Shown here piece after piece: positions 1 through 7,701 of a stretch of DNA of 64,000 nt. The DNA comes from Pseudomonas benzenivorans (GTDB lineage: Bacteria > Pseudomonadota > Gammaproteobacteria > Pseudomonadales > Pseudomonadaceae): positions 1,116,001-1,180,000 of the forward strand of contig NZ_CP137892.1 in assembly GCF_033547155.1 (NCBI RefSeq), written 5' to 3'. Numbering within the stretch: position 1 is the stretch's first letter; each line of letters begins with the position of its first letter. The notes beneath the pieces were generated by a model. The model was not told where the DNA came from and did no database searches. It saw only the letters and a list, made by a program, of their open reading frames with translations. Position numbers and translations under genes: made by a program.

Positions 1-105
1 GTAATAGGCGGCGCATACGCCGATGATGCCGCCGCCGATGACGACGACGTCGGCGCTTTGCGGCAGCTCCGGGCTGGACTGCATGGTGATCAAGGGAGCC
101 GGCAT
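1..105 (-). CDS. FAD-dependent oxidoreductase (DadA-like), N-terminal part only
   Basis: Only the first 35 codons are in the window; the gene runs off the left edge. The start at 105 is preceded by an AGGAG ribosome site about 6 bases upstream. The peptide has a short lead and then a dinucleotide-binding strand-loop-helix, ADVVVIGGGIIGVCAAYY, with the GxGxxG pattern typical of D-amino acid dehydrogenase or glycine oxidase-like flavoproteins. That makes it a likely amine or amino acid oxidase, which fits the other oxidases in this window. It is divergent from the gene at 704. The substrate cannot be told from this fragment. Confidence 0.7.
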   Translation of the reverse strand, partial: MPAPLITMQSSPELPQSADVVVIGGGIIGVCAAYY

Positions 106-703
106 TCTGTTCTCCTGGCCTCAAACCTGTTGTTGTTACGGCTTTGCTGCGAACGCTGCTGGCGAGCTGCAAGACCGTGTCGGCGTGCGTCGATAAGTGG
201 ATCGGCGCGCACAGATCGGATGATCGAAACTGAGATTCGGCTCTGCCGTCTCGTTGCTCGATTCGGCGCGGCAGACCGGGCTTCGGCAGTCACCCATGCC
301 GTTGCGCTGATCCTATCTTAGGCATCGCGCCCCGCAGGGGGCTGTCGTATTGGCGGGGCGCAATCGCAGAATCGGGCGTTTTCCAGGTTGCGCTCGGAAG
401 TTTCTGCTGCGGTGTTCGGCGCGTACAGGATTGTGCAGCCCTTTCTCCTTCTAAGCCGCAGCGGGCATGCAAGCTTCGAGGCTTTGGCAGCGCAGCGCTA
501 GCTTTCGCCGAGGGCGGTAAAAACAACTGGAAGTTGCTCACTCGCCCGGTATCTGAAATTTTCTGCCGAACGCTCGGCGGCATACTGGGTGCAGCGAATC
601 GGCCGCGCGCGCTCGAATCATTCGCGCCGAGCATGGCGAGCGATCCGGCGTGACCATGCCCGTGCCAATCCATGCCCCGATTAGAAAACGACGAGGCCCG
701 TAG
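106..703. other. Divergent intergenic region, no gene seen
   Basis: This roughly 600-base gap separates the leftward flavoprotein gene from the rightward gene at 704, so it should hold both promoters. Open frames crossing it have no convincing ribosome site or family resemblance. I could not pick out an operator or promoter with confidence. Confidence 0.4.
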
Positions 704-1696
704 ATGAAAACCTTGCTGCTCAGCAAAGAACAGGTCGGCAGATTGATCTCTATGAAGGAGGTCATTGGCACGGTGGAGGAGGCCTACAGGGCCTTCAGTG
801 GCGGGCAGGTGATACAGCCCGACTACATCGGCATACACCTGCCGGAGCCGCGCGGAGGCGAAATCGACTTCAAGGTCGGCTACTGCAAGAGCAATGAAAT
901 CATCTCGATGAAGGCCTCGTCCGGCGGCTTTCTCGACAACCCGACCGCCCATGGCGTGCCCAACGGCATGGGCAGCGTGCTGCTGTTCGATGCCAGGAGC
1001 TGCGCGCTGATCTGCGTGATGGATGGCAGCCTGCTCACCGGTCTCAGGACGGGGGCCTCGGGCGCCGTCTCGGTCAAGGCGCTGGCGCGGAAGAACGCCA
1101 GGAAGATCACCTGCATCGGTACCGGCAAGCAGGCGCGGATGCAGATTCGCGCCATCAGTCTGGTGATGCAGATCGAAGAGATCCATGCCTGGAGCAGAAG
1201 CCCGGAGTCGCGCGAGTGCTTCAAGGCGGACATCGAAGGCGAGTTCGGTATTCCGGTGATCCTGGCCGATTCGAAGCAGCAGGCGGTCGAGCAGGCCGAC
1301 ATCCTGATCACCACCACCCGTGGCAAGGGCCCGCTGGTGGAAGCCAGCTGGGTCAAGCCCGGCACCCATATCGTCGCCATCGGCACCGATATGAAGGGCA
1401 AGCAGGAGTTCGAGCCCGAGATATTCCGCAACGCCAAGATCGTCACCGACTCGAACTCGCAGTGCATCGACAAAGGCGAAACCTGGCACCCGCTGAACGC
1501 GAAGATCATCGGCCTGGACGCTATCCACGGCGAGCTCGGCGAGATTCTCCTGGGTACGAAACCCGGCCGGGAGAACGACGAAGAAATAACCATCTTCGAC
1601 TCCACCGGCATGGCCATCCAGGACAACACCACGGCCGAAAAGATCTATCGCAACGCGCTGGAAAACAACGTCGGAACCTTCTTTGCGTTCCTTTGA
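704..1696 (+). CDS. Ornithine cyclodeaminase / mu-crystallin family protein (BhcD- or EutC-like)
   Basis: A 330-residue protein of normal family length. These are NAD(P)-binding Rossmann enzymes that reduce cyclic or linear imines or deaminate ornithine. Seen here: an N-terminal substrate-domain segment with KVGYC and SMKASSGG, then the nucleotide-binding stretch [11 protein letters not shown] near residues 140-150 and [11 protein letters not shown] further on. The start has GAGG about 8 bases upstream. The next gene is a threonine-dehydratase-family enzyme 37 bases downstream. Such pairs are known as iminosuccinate reductase plus beta-hydroxyaspartate dehydratase (BhcD/BhcB) and as EutC/EutB in ectoine degradation. 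Iminosuccinate reduction to aspartate is therefore a reasonable inference; ornithine cyclodeaminase is the alternative. Confidence 0.8.
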   Translation: MKTLLLSKEQVGRLISMKEVIGTVEEAYRAFSGGQVIQPDYIGIHLPEPRGGEIDFKVGYCKSNEIISMKASSGGFLDNPTAHGVPNGMGSVLLFDARSCALICVMDGSLLTGLRTGASGAVSVKALARKNARKITCIGTGKQARMQIRAISLVMQIEEIHAWSRSPESRECFKADIEGEFGIPVILADSKQQAVEQADILITTTRGKGPLVEASWVKPGTHIVAIGTDMKGKQEFEPEIFRNAKIVTDSNSQCIDKGETWHPLNAKIIGLDAIHGELGEILLGTKPGRENDEEITIFDSTGMAIQDNTTAEKIYRNALENNVGTFFAFL

Positions 1697-1733
1697 AACA
1701 TGATTTTTCGGCAGTAGGAGAGAGGACATTTAG

Positions 1734-2705
1734 ATGCGCGACCATCCGACCATTCAGGACATCCGCGAAGCCCAAGAGCGGCTCAAACCCCATATCAAAC
1801 ATACGCCGCTGCTGCGCGCGGAGAAGATAGAGAAGGTCGCCGGTTGCCAGCTCTATCTGAAACCCGAAACCCTGCAGATCACCGGGGCGTTCAAGATTCG
1901 CGGTGCGCTGAACAAGACGCTCTCGCTGCCCAGGGAAGAGATCGCCAAGGGCATCATCGCCACCTCGTCCGGCAATCACGCCCAGGGGCTCGCCTACGCC
2001 GCGCGCATGCTGGGGGTGAAAGCCATTCTGGTGCTGCCGGTGACCACGCCGAAGATCAAGATCGCCAATACCGAAGCCCTCGGTGCGGAGGTCATTCTCT
2101 TCGATGGCGACACCGCGGCCCGCTGGAAACGGGTGTACGAGATCGCCGAGGAAAACGGCTATGTGCCCGTGCATGCCTTCGAGGACCCGCTGGTGATGGC
2201 CGGCCAGGGCACCATCGGCTGCGAGATCCTCGAAGACCTGCAGGACGTGGATACCGTGATCATTCCCATGGGCGGCGGCGGCCTGATTTCCGGCATCGCC
2301 ACCGCCATCAAGGAAACCAAGCCGTCGGTGCGGGTGGTCGGCGCCGAACCGGCCTTGACCCCCAAGTACTACCACAGCCGGTTGAACAAGCAGCGCACCA
2401 CGCTGCCGTTGCAGAACACCATCGCCGACGGCTTGCGCATCAGCGTGCCGGGGCAGAACCCCTATCCGATCATCGAGCGCTACGTCGACGAGATCGTCCT
2501 GGTCGAGGACGAGCACATCGTTCAGGGCATGCGCGCCCTGGCCAAGGACGCGAAACTGATCGCCGAACCCGCCGCCGCGATCGGCATCGGCGCCCTGCTG
2601 GCGGGCGTGGTCAAGGTGCGGCCGGATGAAAAGGTCTGCGTGGTACTGACCGGTGGCAACTGGGACCTGGGCGATCTGGCCGAGGTTTACAGCGCTGCCG
2701 ACTAA
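1734..2705 (+). CDS. PLP-dependent threonine/hydroxyaspartate dehydratase family (BhcB- or EutB-like)
   Basis: A 323-residue fold-type II PLP enzyme, the size of catabolic threonine dehydratase or serine racemase and without a C-terminal ACT regulatory domain. The PLP lysine lies in GAFKIRGA near residue 53, SSGNHAQG follows near residue 80, and the glycine-rich phosphate loop is MGGGGLISG. A strong ribosome site (AGGAGAGAGGA) precedes the start. The gene forms a two-gene unit with the upstream ornithine-cyclodeaminase-family gene and ends in a terminator at 2768. With that partner, beta-elimination of a 3-hydroxyaspartate-like substrate to an imine is the favoured guess. Threonine or serine deamination remains possible. 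Confidence 0.82.
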   Translation: MRDHPTIQDIREAQERLKPHIKHTPLLRAEKIEKVAGCQLYLKPETLQITGAFKIRGALNKTLSLPREEIAKGIIATSSGNHAQGLAYAARMLGVKAILVLPVTTPKIKIANTEALGAEVILFDGDTAARWKRVYEIAEENGYVPVHAFEDPLVMAGQGTIGCEILEDLQDVDTVIIPMGGGGLISGIATAIKETKPSVRVVGAEPALTPKYYHSRLNKQRTTLPLQNTIADGLRISVPGQNPYPIIERYVDEIVLVEDEHIVQGMRALAKDAKLIAEPAAAIGIGALLAGVVKVRPDEKVCVVLTGGNWDLGDLAEVYSAAD

Positions 2706-2767
2706 GCGTGTGGCGCGCTGAAGAGGCGGGCAGGGTAAGTGATATAGCCTCGGCTTGCCTGATGAAG

Positions 2768-2797
2768 AACGCCCCTCCTTGATGGAGGGGCGTTTTC
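2768..2797 (+). terminator. Intrinsic terminator after the dehydratase gene
   Basis: A 10-bp stem, ACGCCCCTCC / GGAGGGGCGT (2769-2778 and 2784-2793), with a 5-base loop is followed by TTTTCGTTT. It closes the two-gene unit ending at 2705. Confidence 0.85.
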
Positions 2798-3116
2798 GTT
2801 TGGTGCTGTCTCAATGATGCGTTGGATGGGCTGAATCCTTTTGCAGGGCGGCAGCGGGTAGGGAACGGAACCCGCTTGGCTGCGCAGATCCTGCTGTTTC
2901 GCCCCTCAGGCAACACCGACACCTCGTTTGCAGAGGCAACCCTGGGAGCACGAAGTCGGGCGATCACGGGCCTTTCGAGGCTGGCCGCAGATCCTGCCAA
3001 CAGGCTCCTTATCGAACAGGAATCTGCCTGAGTCACCCGCCAATAGAGCATTTCCGTAGGGCCGCGATTCATAGACTTGTACTCACCAAGTCATCCACAC
3101 CCCGGAGATCGCTAAA
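2798..3116. other. Intergenic region, promoter of the HAD/kinase operon presumed
   Basis: No gene or repeat is evident. It must contain the promoter of the unit starting at 3117. A short open frame at 2822-3031 lacks a ribosome site and any recognisable sequence, so it is not called. Confidence 0.35.
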
Positions 3117-3830
3117 ATGACCTTCAAACCGAAATTCATCAGCTTCGATTGCTACGGCACCCTCATCAACTTCGAAATGGGCCCGACCGCGAAGAAGCTC
3201 TTCGCAGATCGCGTGCCGAGCGAGCGGATGCCGGCCTTCCTCGACAGCTTTGGCTTCTACCGCCTCGATGAAGTATTGGGTGAGTGGAAACCGTTCTTCA
3301 ACGTTGTTGAAAACTCCATTCAACGGGCATGCAAGGCACACGGGGTGGAATATCGTCCTGCCGATGCGCTGGCCCTGTACCAGGCCGTGCCGACCTGGCA
3401 GCCGCACCCGAACGTGGTCGAGACGCTGCAGGCCATCGCGCCGCATGTCCCGCTGGTGATCCTGTCGAACTCGATGGTCGATCTGATCCCGCACAGCGTC
3501 GCCCATCTCAAGGCGCCTTTCCACGCGGTCTACACCGCCGAGGAGGCCCGCGCCTACAAGCCGCGCGCGCAGATGTTCGAATACATGTTCGATCAGCTCG
3601 GCTGCGGGCCGGAGCAGATGATGCACGTCTCGTCGAGCTATCGTTACGACCTCATGACCGCGAACGACCTGGGGTTCATGGCCAAGGCCTTTATCGATCG
3701 CGGTCACGAGCCCTCGTTCGAAGGTTTCGAGGGTTATGGCGTCAACCGCCTGACCGACATTCGCCAGCTGCCCGGTTTGCTCGGCCTCGATGGCCTGACC
3801 CAGCCCGCTGCGCTGAAGCGGGAGGCGTGA
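3117..3830 (+). CDS. HAD-superfamily hydrolase, haloacid dehalogenase type II-like
   Basis: A 237-residue protein. Motif I is FDCYGTL at residues 10-16, with the nucleophilic aspartate; motif II is ILSNS; the conserved lysine is in YKPR; the later acidic motif region is HVSSSYRYDL. This pattern and size match L-2-haloacid dehalogenases and related small phosphatases. Its stop overlaps the start of the kinase at 3830, and a phospho-lyase follows. A phosphatase acting on a phosphorylated intermediate is therefore at least as likely as dehalogenation. A close paralogue sits at 9458-10126. Substrate not assigned. Confidence 0.82.
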   Translation: MTFKPKFISFDCYGTLINFEMGPTAKKLFADRVPSERMPAFLDSFGFYRLDEVLGEWKPFFNVVENSIQRACKAHGVEYRPADALALYQAVPTWQPHPNVVETLQAIAPHVPLVILSNSMVDLIPHSVAHLKAPFHAVYTAEEARAYKPRAQMFEYMFDQLGCGPEQMMHVSSSYRYDLMTANDLGFMAKAFIDRGHEPSFEGFEGYGVNRLTDIRQLPGLLGLDGLTQPAALKREA

Positions 3831-4894
3831 TGGCCGGCAATCGTCCGATGGCGGCAGCGGCGTTGAGCACGGCGGCACCCAGTCTCGCCCCGGACGAGGT
3901 GCGGGCCCTGGTCCGTCGTCTCTACGGCATCGATGGCAGCCTCAAATCACTGCTGGGCGAGCGCGACCAGAACTGTTGCCTGGAGACGGCCGACGGCAGG
4001 CGTTACGTGGTCAAGATCAGCAATCCATCCGAGCCGGTTGCGGTAGTGGATTTTCAGATCGCCGCGCTCGAGCACATCGCCCGCGTCGCGCCCGGCCTGC
4101 CGGCGCCGCGGGTGGTGCGCACGCTCGGCGGGCAGGCGCGCGACAGCGTAATGTTGGCCGGCGGGGTAGAGACCTGCGTGCGCATGCTGACCTACCTCGA
4201 CGGCGTGCAGATCCGCGAGACCCCGCGTACCGCAGCGCAGCGGCGGGCGATGGGCACCTTCCTCGCCGAGCTGAACCTCGCCTTGGGCGATTTCAGCCAC
4301 CCTTCGGCGACGCACGATCTGCTGTGGAACGTTGCCACGGCGCACCACCTGGCAGACAAGCTCGATGCCATCGGCGACGGCCCCCGGCGCGCGCTGGCCG
4401 AGTCGTTCCTGGCGCGCTTCACCGAGCATGTACTGCCGCGTCTGCCGGCGCTGAGGTCGCAGGTCATCCACAACGACTACCACCTCTACAACGTGCTGGT
4501 CGCACCCGAGGACCATGAGCGCATCGTCGGCATCATCGACTTCGGCGACATGCTGCATGCGCCGCTGGTGGGGGAGGTCGCCACGGCGGCGGCCTTTCAC
4601 ATGGCCGGCTGCGCCGATCCGTTCGAGGGCCCGGCGCAGTTCGTCGGCGCCTATCACGCCACGCTGCCGCTCAGCGACATGGAGCAAGAGATCGTTGCCG
4701 ATCTGATGGCCACACGGCACCTGATCACCGTGTTGATTTCCGAATGGCGGGCCAAGCGCTACCCGGAGAACCGCGCCTACATCATGCGCCACAACCCCGC
4801 CTCCTGGGAGGCGCTGGCGCTGATGGCCGAGCTTTCCCGCGAGCAGGCGCGCGACCTATTACTCAGCGAAGTACGCAAAGGACAAAACCAATGA
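3830..4894 (+). CDS. Aminoglycoside-phosphotransferase-fold kinase, hydroxylysine kinase-like
   Basis: A 354-residue protein. The start overlaps the preceding stop (TGATG). The kinase-like fold is shown by the nucleotide-binding lysine in YVVKISN, the catalytic loop VIHNDYHLYNVLV with Asp near residue 216, and the metal-binding IIDFGDM about 20 residues later. The family holds choline, homoserine and hydroxylysine kinases. The next gene, overlapping by ATGA, is a class III aminotransferase-fold protein. That pairing matches the animal route in which hydroxylysine is phosphorylated with GTP and then cleaved by a PLP phospho-lyase. The family call is secure; the hydroxylysine substrate is inference from the pairing. 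Ethanolamine or another amino alcohol is an alternative. Confidence 0.78.
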   Translation: MAGNRPMAAAALSTAAPSLAPDEVRALVRRLYGIDGSLKSLLGERDQNCCLETADGRRYVVKISNPSEPVAVVDFQIAALEHIARVAPGLPAPRVVRTLGGQARDSVMLAGGVETCVRMLTYLDGVQIRETPRTAAQRRAMGTFLAELNLALGDFSHPSATHDLLWNVATAHHLADKLDAIGDGPRRALAESFLARFTEHVLPRLPALRSQVIHNDYHLYNVLVAPEDHERIVGIIDFGDMLHAPLVGEVATAAAFHMAGCADPFEGPAQFVGAYHATLPLSDMEQEIVADLMATRHLITVLISEWRAKRYPENRAYIMRHNPASWEALALMAELSREQARDLLLSEVRKGQNQ

Positions 4895-6243
4895 AGAGCA
4901 CCACCGACCTCAACATGGTCAACGCCTATATCCCCGGACGCGCCGACCTGAGCCCCGCGACCGCGGCGATGATCGAGCGGCGCGACGCCTTGCTCGGCCC
5001 GGCCTATCGGCTGATGTACGAACATCCCCTGCATATCGTCCGCGGCGAGGGCGTGTGGCTGATCGATCCGCAGGGGCGCCGCTACCTCGACGTGTACAAC
5101 AACGTGGCCTCGCTCGGTCATTGCCACCCGGCGGTGACCGAGGCCATCTGCCGGCAGGTGCAGACCCTGGCGACCAACACCCGCTATCTGCACGACACCA
5201 TTCTCGAACTGGCCGAGCGCCTGCTCGCCACCGTGCCCGAGACCGAACTCGCCCATCTGATGCTGACCTGCACGGGGAGCGAGGCCAACGACGTCGCCTA
5301 TCGCATCGCCCAGGTGCGCACCGGCGGCACCGGCGTGATCGTCACCGAGACCGCCTATCACGGCTTCACCGATGCGGTGTCGAAGTTCTCGCCCTCGCTT
5401 GGCGTGACGGTCGATCTCGGCGCCCACGTTCGCCTGGTGCCGGCGCCGCGCCTCTACCACGCCGAGGGCGCCGATCTGGGCGAGCGCTTCACCCGCGACG
5501 TCGAGGCGGCGATCGCCGACTTGCAGCGTCACGGCATCAAGCCGGCGGCCCTGATCGTCGATTCGCTGTTCACCAGCGACGGCATCCTGCCTGAGCCGGC
5601 AGGCCTGCTGCAGGGCGCGGTCGAGGCGATCAAGCGGGCCGGTGGCATTTTCATCGCCGACGAGGTCCAGCCTGGCTTCGGCCGCACGGGCGAGCACATG
5701 TGGGGCTTCCAGCGCCATGGCGTGATCCCCGACATCGTCACCCTGGGCAAGCCGATGGGCAACGGGCAACCCATCGCGGGGCTGCTGGCCACCGCCGAGG
5801 TGCTGGCCGAGTTCGGCAAGAACTCCAGGTACTTCAACACCTTCGCCGGCAACACCGTCTCCTGCGCGGCGGCGCTGGCGGTGCTCGATACGATCGAGAA
5901 GGAAGGCCTGCTGCAGCATGCCGCCAGGGTCGGCAAGATCCTGCGCGACGGCATCGCCGCACTTGCCGAGCGGCACGAGGCGATCGGCGACGTACGCGGC
6001 GCGGGCATGTTCGTCGGCGTGGAGCTGGTCGCCGACCGCGCAACGCGAGCCCCCGACCGCGAGCTCACCACCCGGGTGGTCAATCTGATGCGCGACAAGG
6101 GCGTACTGCTCAGCGCCTGTGCGATGGGACACAACGTGCTGAAGATTCGCCCGCCATTGGTGCTGACGGCGGAGCAAGCCGCTATGGTGATCGAGACGCT
6201 CGACGCGGCGCTGACCGAAGCGCAATCTGCAGCGGCGCGCTAA
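4891..6243 (+). CDS. Class III aminotransferase-fold protein, candidate amino-alcohol phosphate phospho-lyase
   Basis: A 450-residue PLP protein whose ATG overlaps the kinase stop. The start MKSTTDLNM gives the usual family length. Motifs in order: TGSEAND (PLP phosphate contact, near residue 130), IADEVQPGFGRTG near residue 252 with the PLP-ring aspartate, and the Schiff-base lysine in VTLGKPMGNG near residue 287. In this family, AGXT2L1 and AGXT2L2 are phospho-lyases acting on phosphoethanolamine and phosphohydroxylysine, giving an aldehyde, ammonia and phosphate. Overlap with a hydroxylysine-kinase-like gene favours that activity over simple transamination. The likely product, 2-aminoadipate semialdehyde, would suit the aldehyde dehydrogenase at 7702. 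Confidence 0.8.
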   Translation: MKSTTDLNMVNAYIPGRADLSPATAAMIERRDALLGPAYRLMYEHPLHIVRGEGVWLIDPQGRRYLDVYNNVASLGHCHPAVTEAICRQVQTLATNTRYLHDTILELAERLLATVPETELAHLMLTCTGSEANDVAYRIAQVRTGGTGVIVTETAYHGFTDAVSKFSPSLGVTVDLGAHVRLVPAPRLYHAEGADLGERFTRDVEAAIADLQRHGIKPAALIVDSLFTSDGILPEPAGLLQGAVEAIKRAGGIFIADEVQPGFGRTGEHMWGFQRHGVIPDIVTLGKPMGNGQPIAGLLATAEVLAEFGKNSRYFNTFAGNTVSCAAALAVLDTIEKEGLLQHAARVGKILRDGIAALAERHEAIGDVRGAGMFVGVELVADRATRAPDRELTTRVVNLMRDKGVLLSACAMGHNVLKIRPPLVLTAEQAAMVIETLDAALTEAQSAAAR

Positions 6244-6264
6244 CCGGCCTCGAAGGTAATCGAC

Positions 6265-6768
6265 ATGCGACCCACGGCTCCCCTCGACCCGTTCGATATC
6301 AAGATTCTCGTGCATCTTCAGCGCGAGGGACGCTGTTCGAATGTCGATCTGTCGGCGGCCATCGCCCTCAGCGAGAGCCCGTGCCTGCTGCGCACCAAGC
6401 GCCTGCAGGATGCCGGCGTCATCCGCGGCTACCGCGCGGAGGTCGCCCTGGAGAAGCTGGGCAGCCACGTCATGGTGTTTTCCGAGGTGACCCTCAGCAG
6501 CCATCGACCCCGCGACTTCCGCAAGTTCGAAGCCAGGATCGGCAAGTACCAGGAGATCGTCGAGTGCTACAACGTCAGCGGTGGTTACGACTACCTGCTG
6601 AAAATCGTGGCGCCCAGCATCACCTGGTTCCAGGCGCTGATGGATCGGCTGCTGGAGGACGATATCGGCATCGAGAAATTCGCCAGCCGTATCGTCCTGC
6701 GCCAGCCGCTCGATCAGCGTGGCTATCCGCTCAATACCATCGCCAGCGGTAGGCCGGAGTGGGAGTGA
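6265..6768 (+). CDS. Lrp/AsnC family transcriptional regulator
   Basis: A 167-residue protein. It has an N-terminal winged helix-turn-helix (DIKILVHLQREGRCSNVDL, then ESPCLLRTKRLQDAGVI) and a C-terminal RAM ligand-binding domain containing SGGYDYLLK. It starts 21 bases after the aminotransferase gene in the same direction, so it probably controls the HAD/kinase/phospho-lyase unit or the aldehyde dehydrogenase downstream. It resembles the second Lrp-type regulator at 35376 over its whole length. Such regulators usually sense the amino acid whose catabolic genes sit beside them. Confidence 0.9.
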   Translation: MRPTAPLDPFDIKILVHLQREGRCSNVDLSAAIALSESPCLLRTKRLQDAGVIRGYRAEVALEKLGSHVMVFSEVTLSSHRPRDFRKFEARIGKYQEIVECYNVSGGYDYLLKIVAPSITWFQALMDRLLEDDIGIEKFASRIVLRQPLDQRGYPLNTIASGRPEWE

Positions 6769-6869
6769 TCGAGTGGTGTATTGATGGGGTTCATCGCATT
6801 TTTGTGGATGCGTTTGGATGTTGCTGATGGCGCTTGGTCAAGTTGATTGGCGTGTCGATCTTCCGGTCT

Positions 6870-7437
6870 GGTTTCGCCCCTTACGGGCGAGTCACTTTCT
6901 CTTGCTTGCCCAAGAGAAAGTGACCAAAGAGAAGGGCACCCCATTCATACGGCCCCGGCTACGCCGGGGTCCCCTCGCTCCATCACCATTCCAGGGGCAC
7001 GACCGGATGCGGCCCACCGACGAAGGGCCATCCCTGCCTAGGCGGCCCCGGCCATCGTGGCTCTCGCGACATCCATGTCGCTCAACCCCTTCCATGGTGA
7101 TTCCACTCGGCCTCCTGAAGGGGACTTGGGCGTCGTCTGTGAGATCGCGCTTCAAGAGCAAAAGCCAGACGCCGCCGACTTTGATCTTCCGGAGATTTCG
7201 CAAGCTCGAGACCTGGTCCCGTCAGGAGGCCGAGTGAAGGTGTTGCGTAGGGGGACGAGCCGCAGGGATGCGGCGAGAGGCTTAATGGGCCATGGATGGC
7301 CCATGTAAGCCGGCCCCCGGAGCGGCGCTGGAGCGAGGGAAGTTTCGCGCAGTGAAACCCGAATGCCGGGTGCCCTTCTTTGGCACACCTTTCTTGGGCA
7401 AGCAAGAAAGGTGTGGCGCCCGTAAGGGGCGCAACCC
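6870..7437. repeat. Large twin-hairpin intergenic element with imperfect inverted ends
   Basis: About 570 bases whose two ends are imperfect inverted copies of each other. The left arm begins GGTTTCGCCCCTTACGGGCG; the right arm, read on the other strand, begins GGGTTGCGCCCCTTACGGGC. Each arm carries its own perfect hairpin. The left one (6891-6924) pairs GTCACTTTCTCTTG with CAAGAGAAAGTGAC. The right one (7384-7415) pairs CACACCTTTCTTG with CAAGAAAGGTGTG. The stems differ in sequence but both pair fully. After the hairpins both arms share AAAGA(G)AAGGGCACCC and CCCTCGCTCC. No protein is credible inside. It looks like a non-autonomous mobile or structured repeat; I recall similar arms in other Pseudomonas intergenic regions but cannot check. 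Confidence 0.7.
7104..7236. repeat. Internal 15-bp perfect inverted repeat within the twin-hairpin element
   Basis: CACTCGGCCTCCTGA at 7104-7118 is repeated in inverse orientation at 7222-7236, enclosing about 100 bases. It is nested roughly centrally in the larger inverted-arm element, giving the whole unit a folded, cruciform-like organisation. Confidence 0.75.
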
Positions 7438-7612
7438 AAACGTTCAGTAGACGCGGTCATGGATAGTGCTAAGCCGGTAAGCGCTCCTCCTCCAATTGGC
7501 ACCCCGCCAATCCTCGTAAAACCCAATCGAAATAAGCTCCCAACGGACTATCGGTAGATTACGCGAGCGCAGGCCCGGCAGGCCGCAGCTACTGCTCTAG
7601 CGGGGGTAAAGG

Positions 7613-7639
7613 TCGGCAGCAAATATCTGCCGATTTTTT
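7613..7639 (+). terminator. Intrinsic terminator or attenuator just upstream of the aldehyde dehydrogenase gene
   Basis: A perfect 7-bp stem, TCGGCAG / CTGCCGA, with loop CAAATAT is followed by six T residues. It ends about 60 bases before the start at 7702. It may stop transcription from the upstream element or, if the promoter lies further upstream, act as an attenuator for 7702-9171. A second CGGCAG copy near 7576 could compete for the 3' arm. Confidence 0.7.
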
Positions 7640-7701
7640 CTACGATGAGGGCCTGGCAATTCGTAGCCGAACCGGTGTTCGGCCCCTTTCCGGAGTCCCT
7701 T

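Noticed and set aside
290..1729. Long open frame on the minus strand opposite the cyclodeaminase-family gene
   Set aside because: High-GC third-position bias opens antisense frames; the + strand product has clear family motifs and the antisense peptide is low-complexity with none.
2822..3031. 69-codon frame in the intergenic region before the HAD gene
   Set aside because: No ribosome site, no recognisable sequence, and it lies where a promoter is needed.
7057..7308. Short frames inside the twin-hairpin element
   Set aside because: They cross structured repeat sequence, differ between arms and have no start signals.
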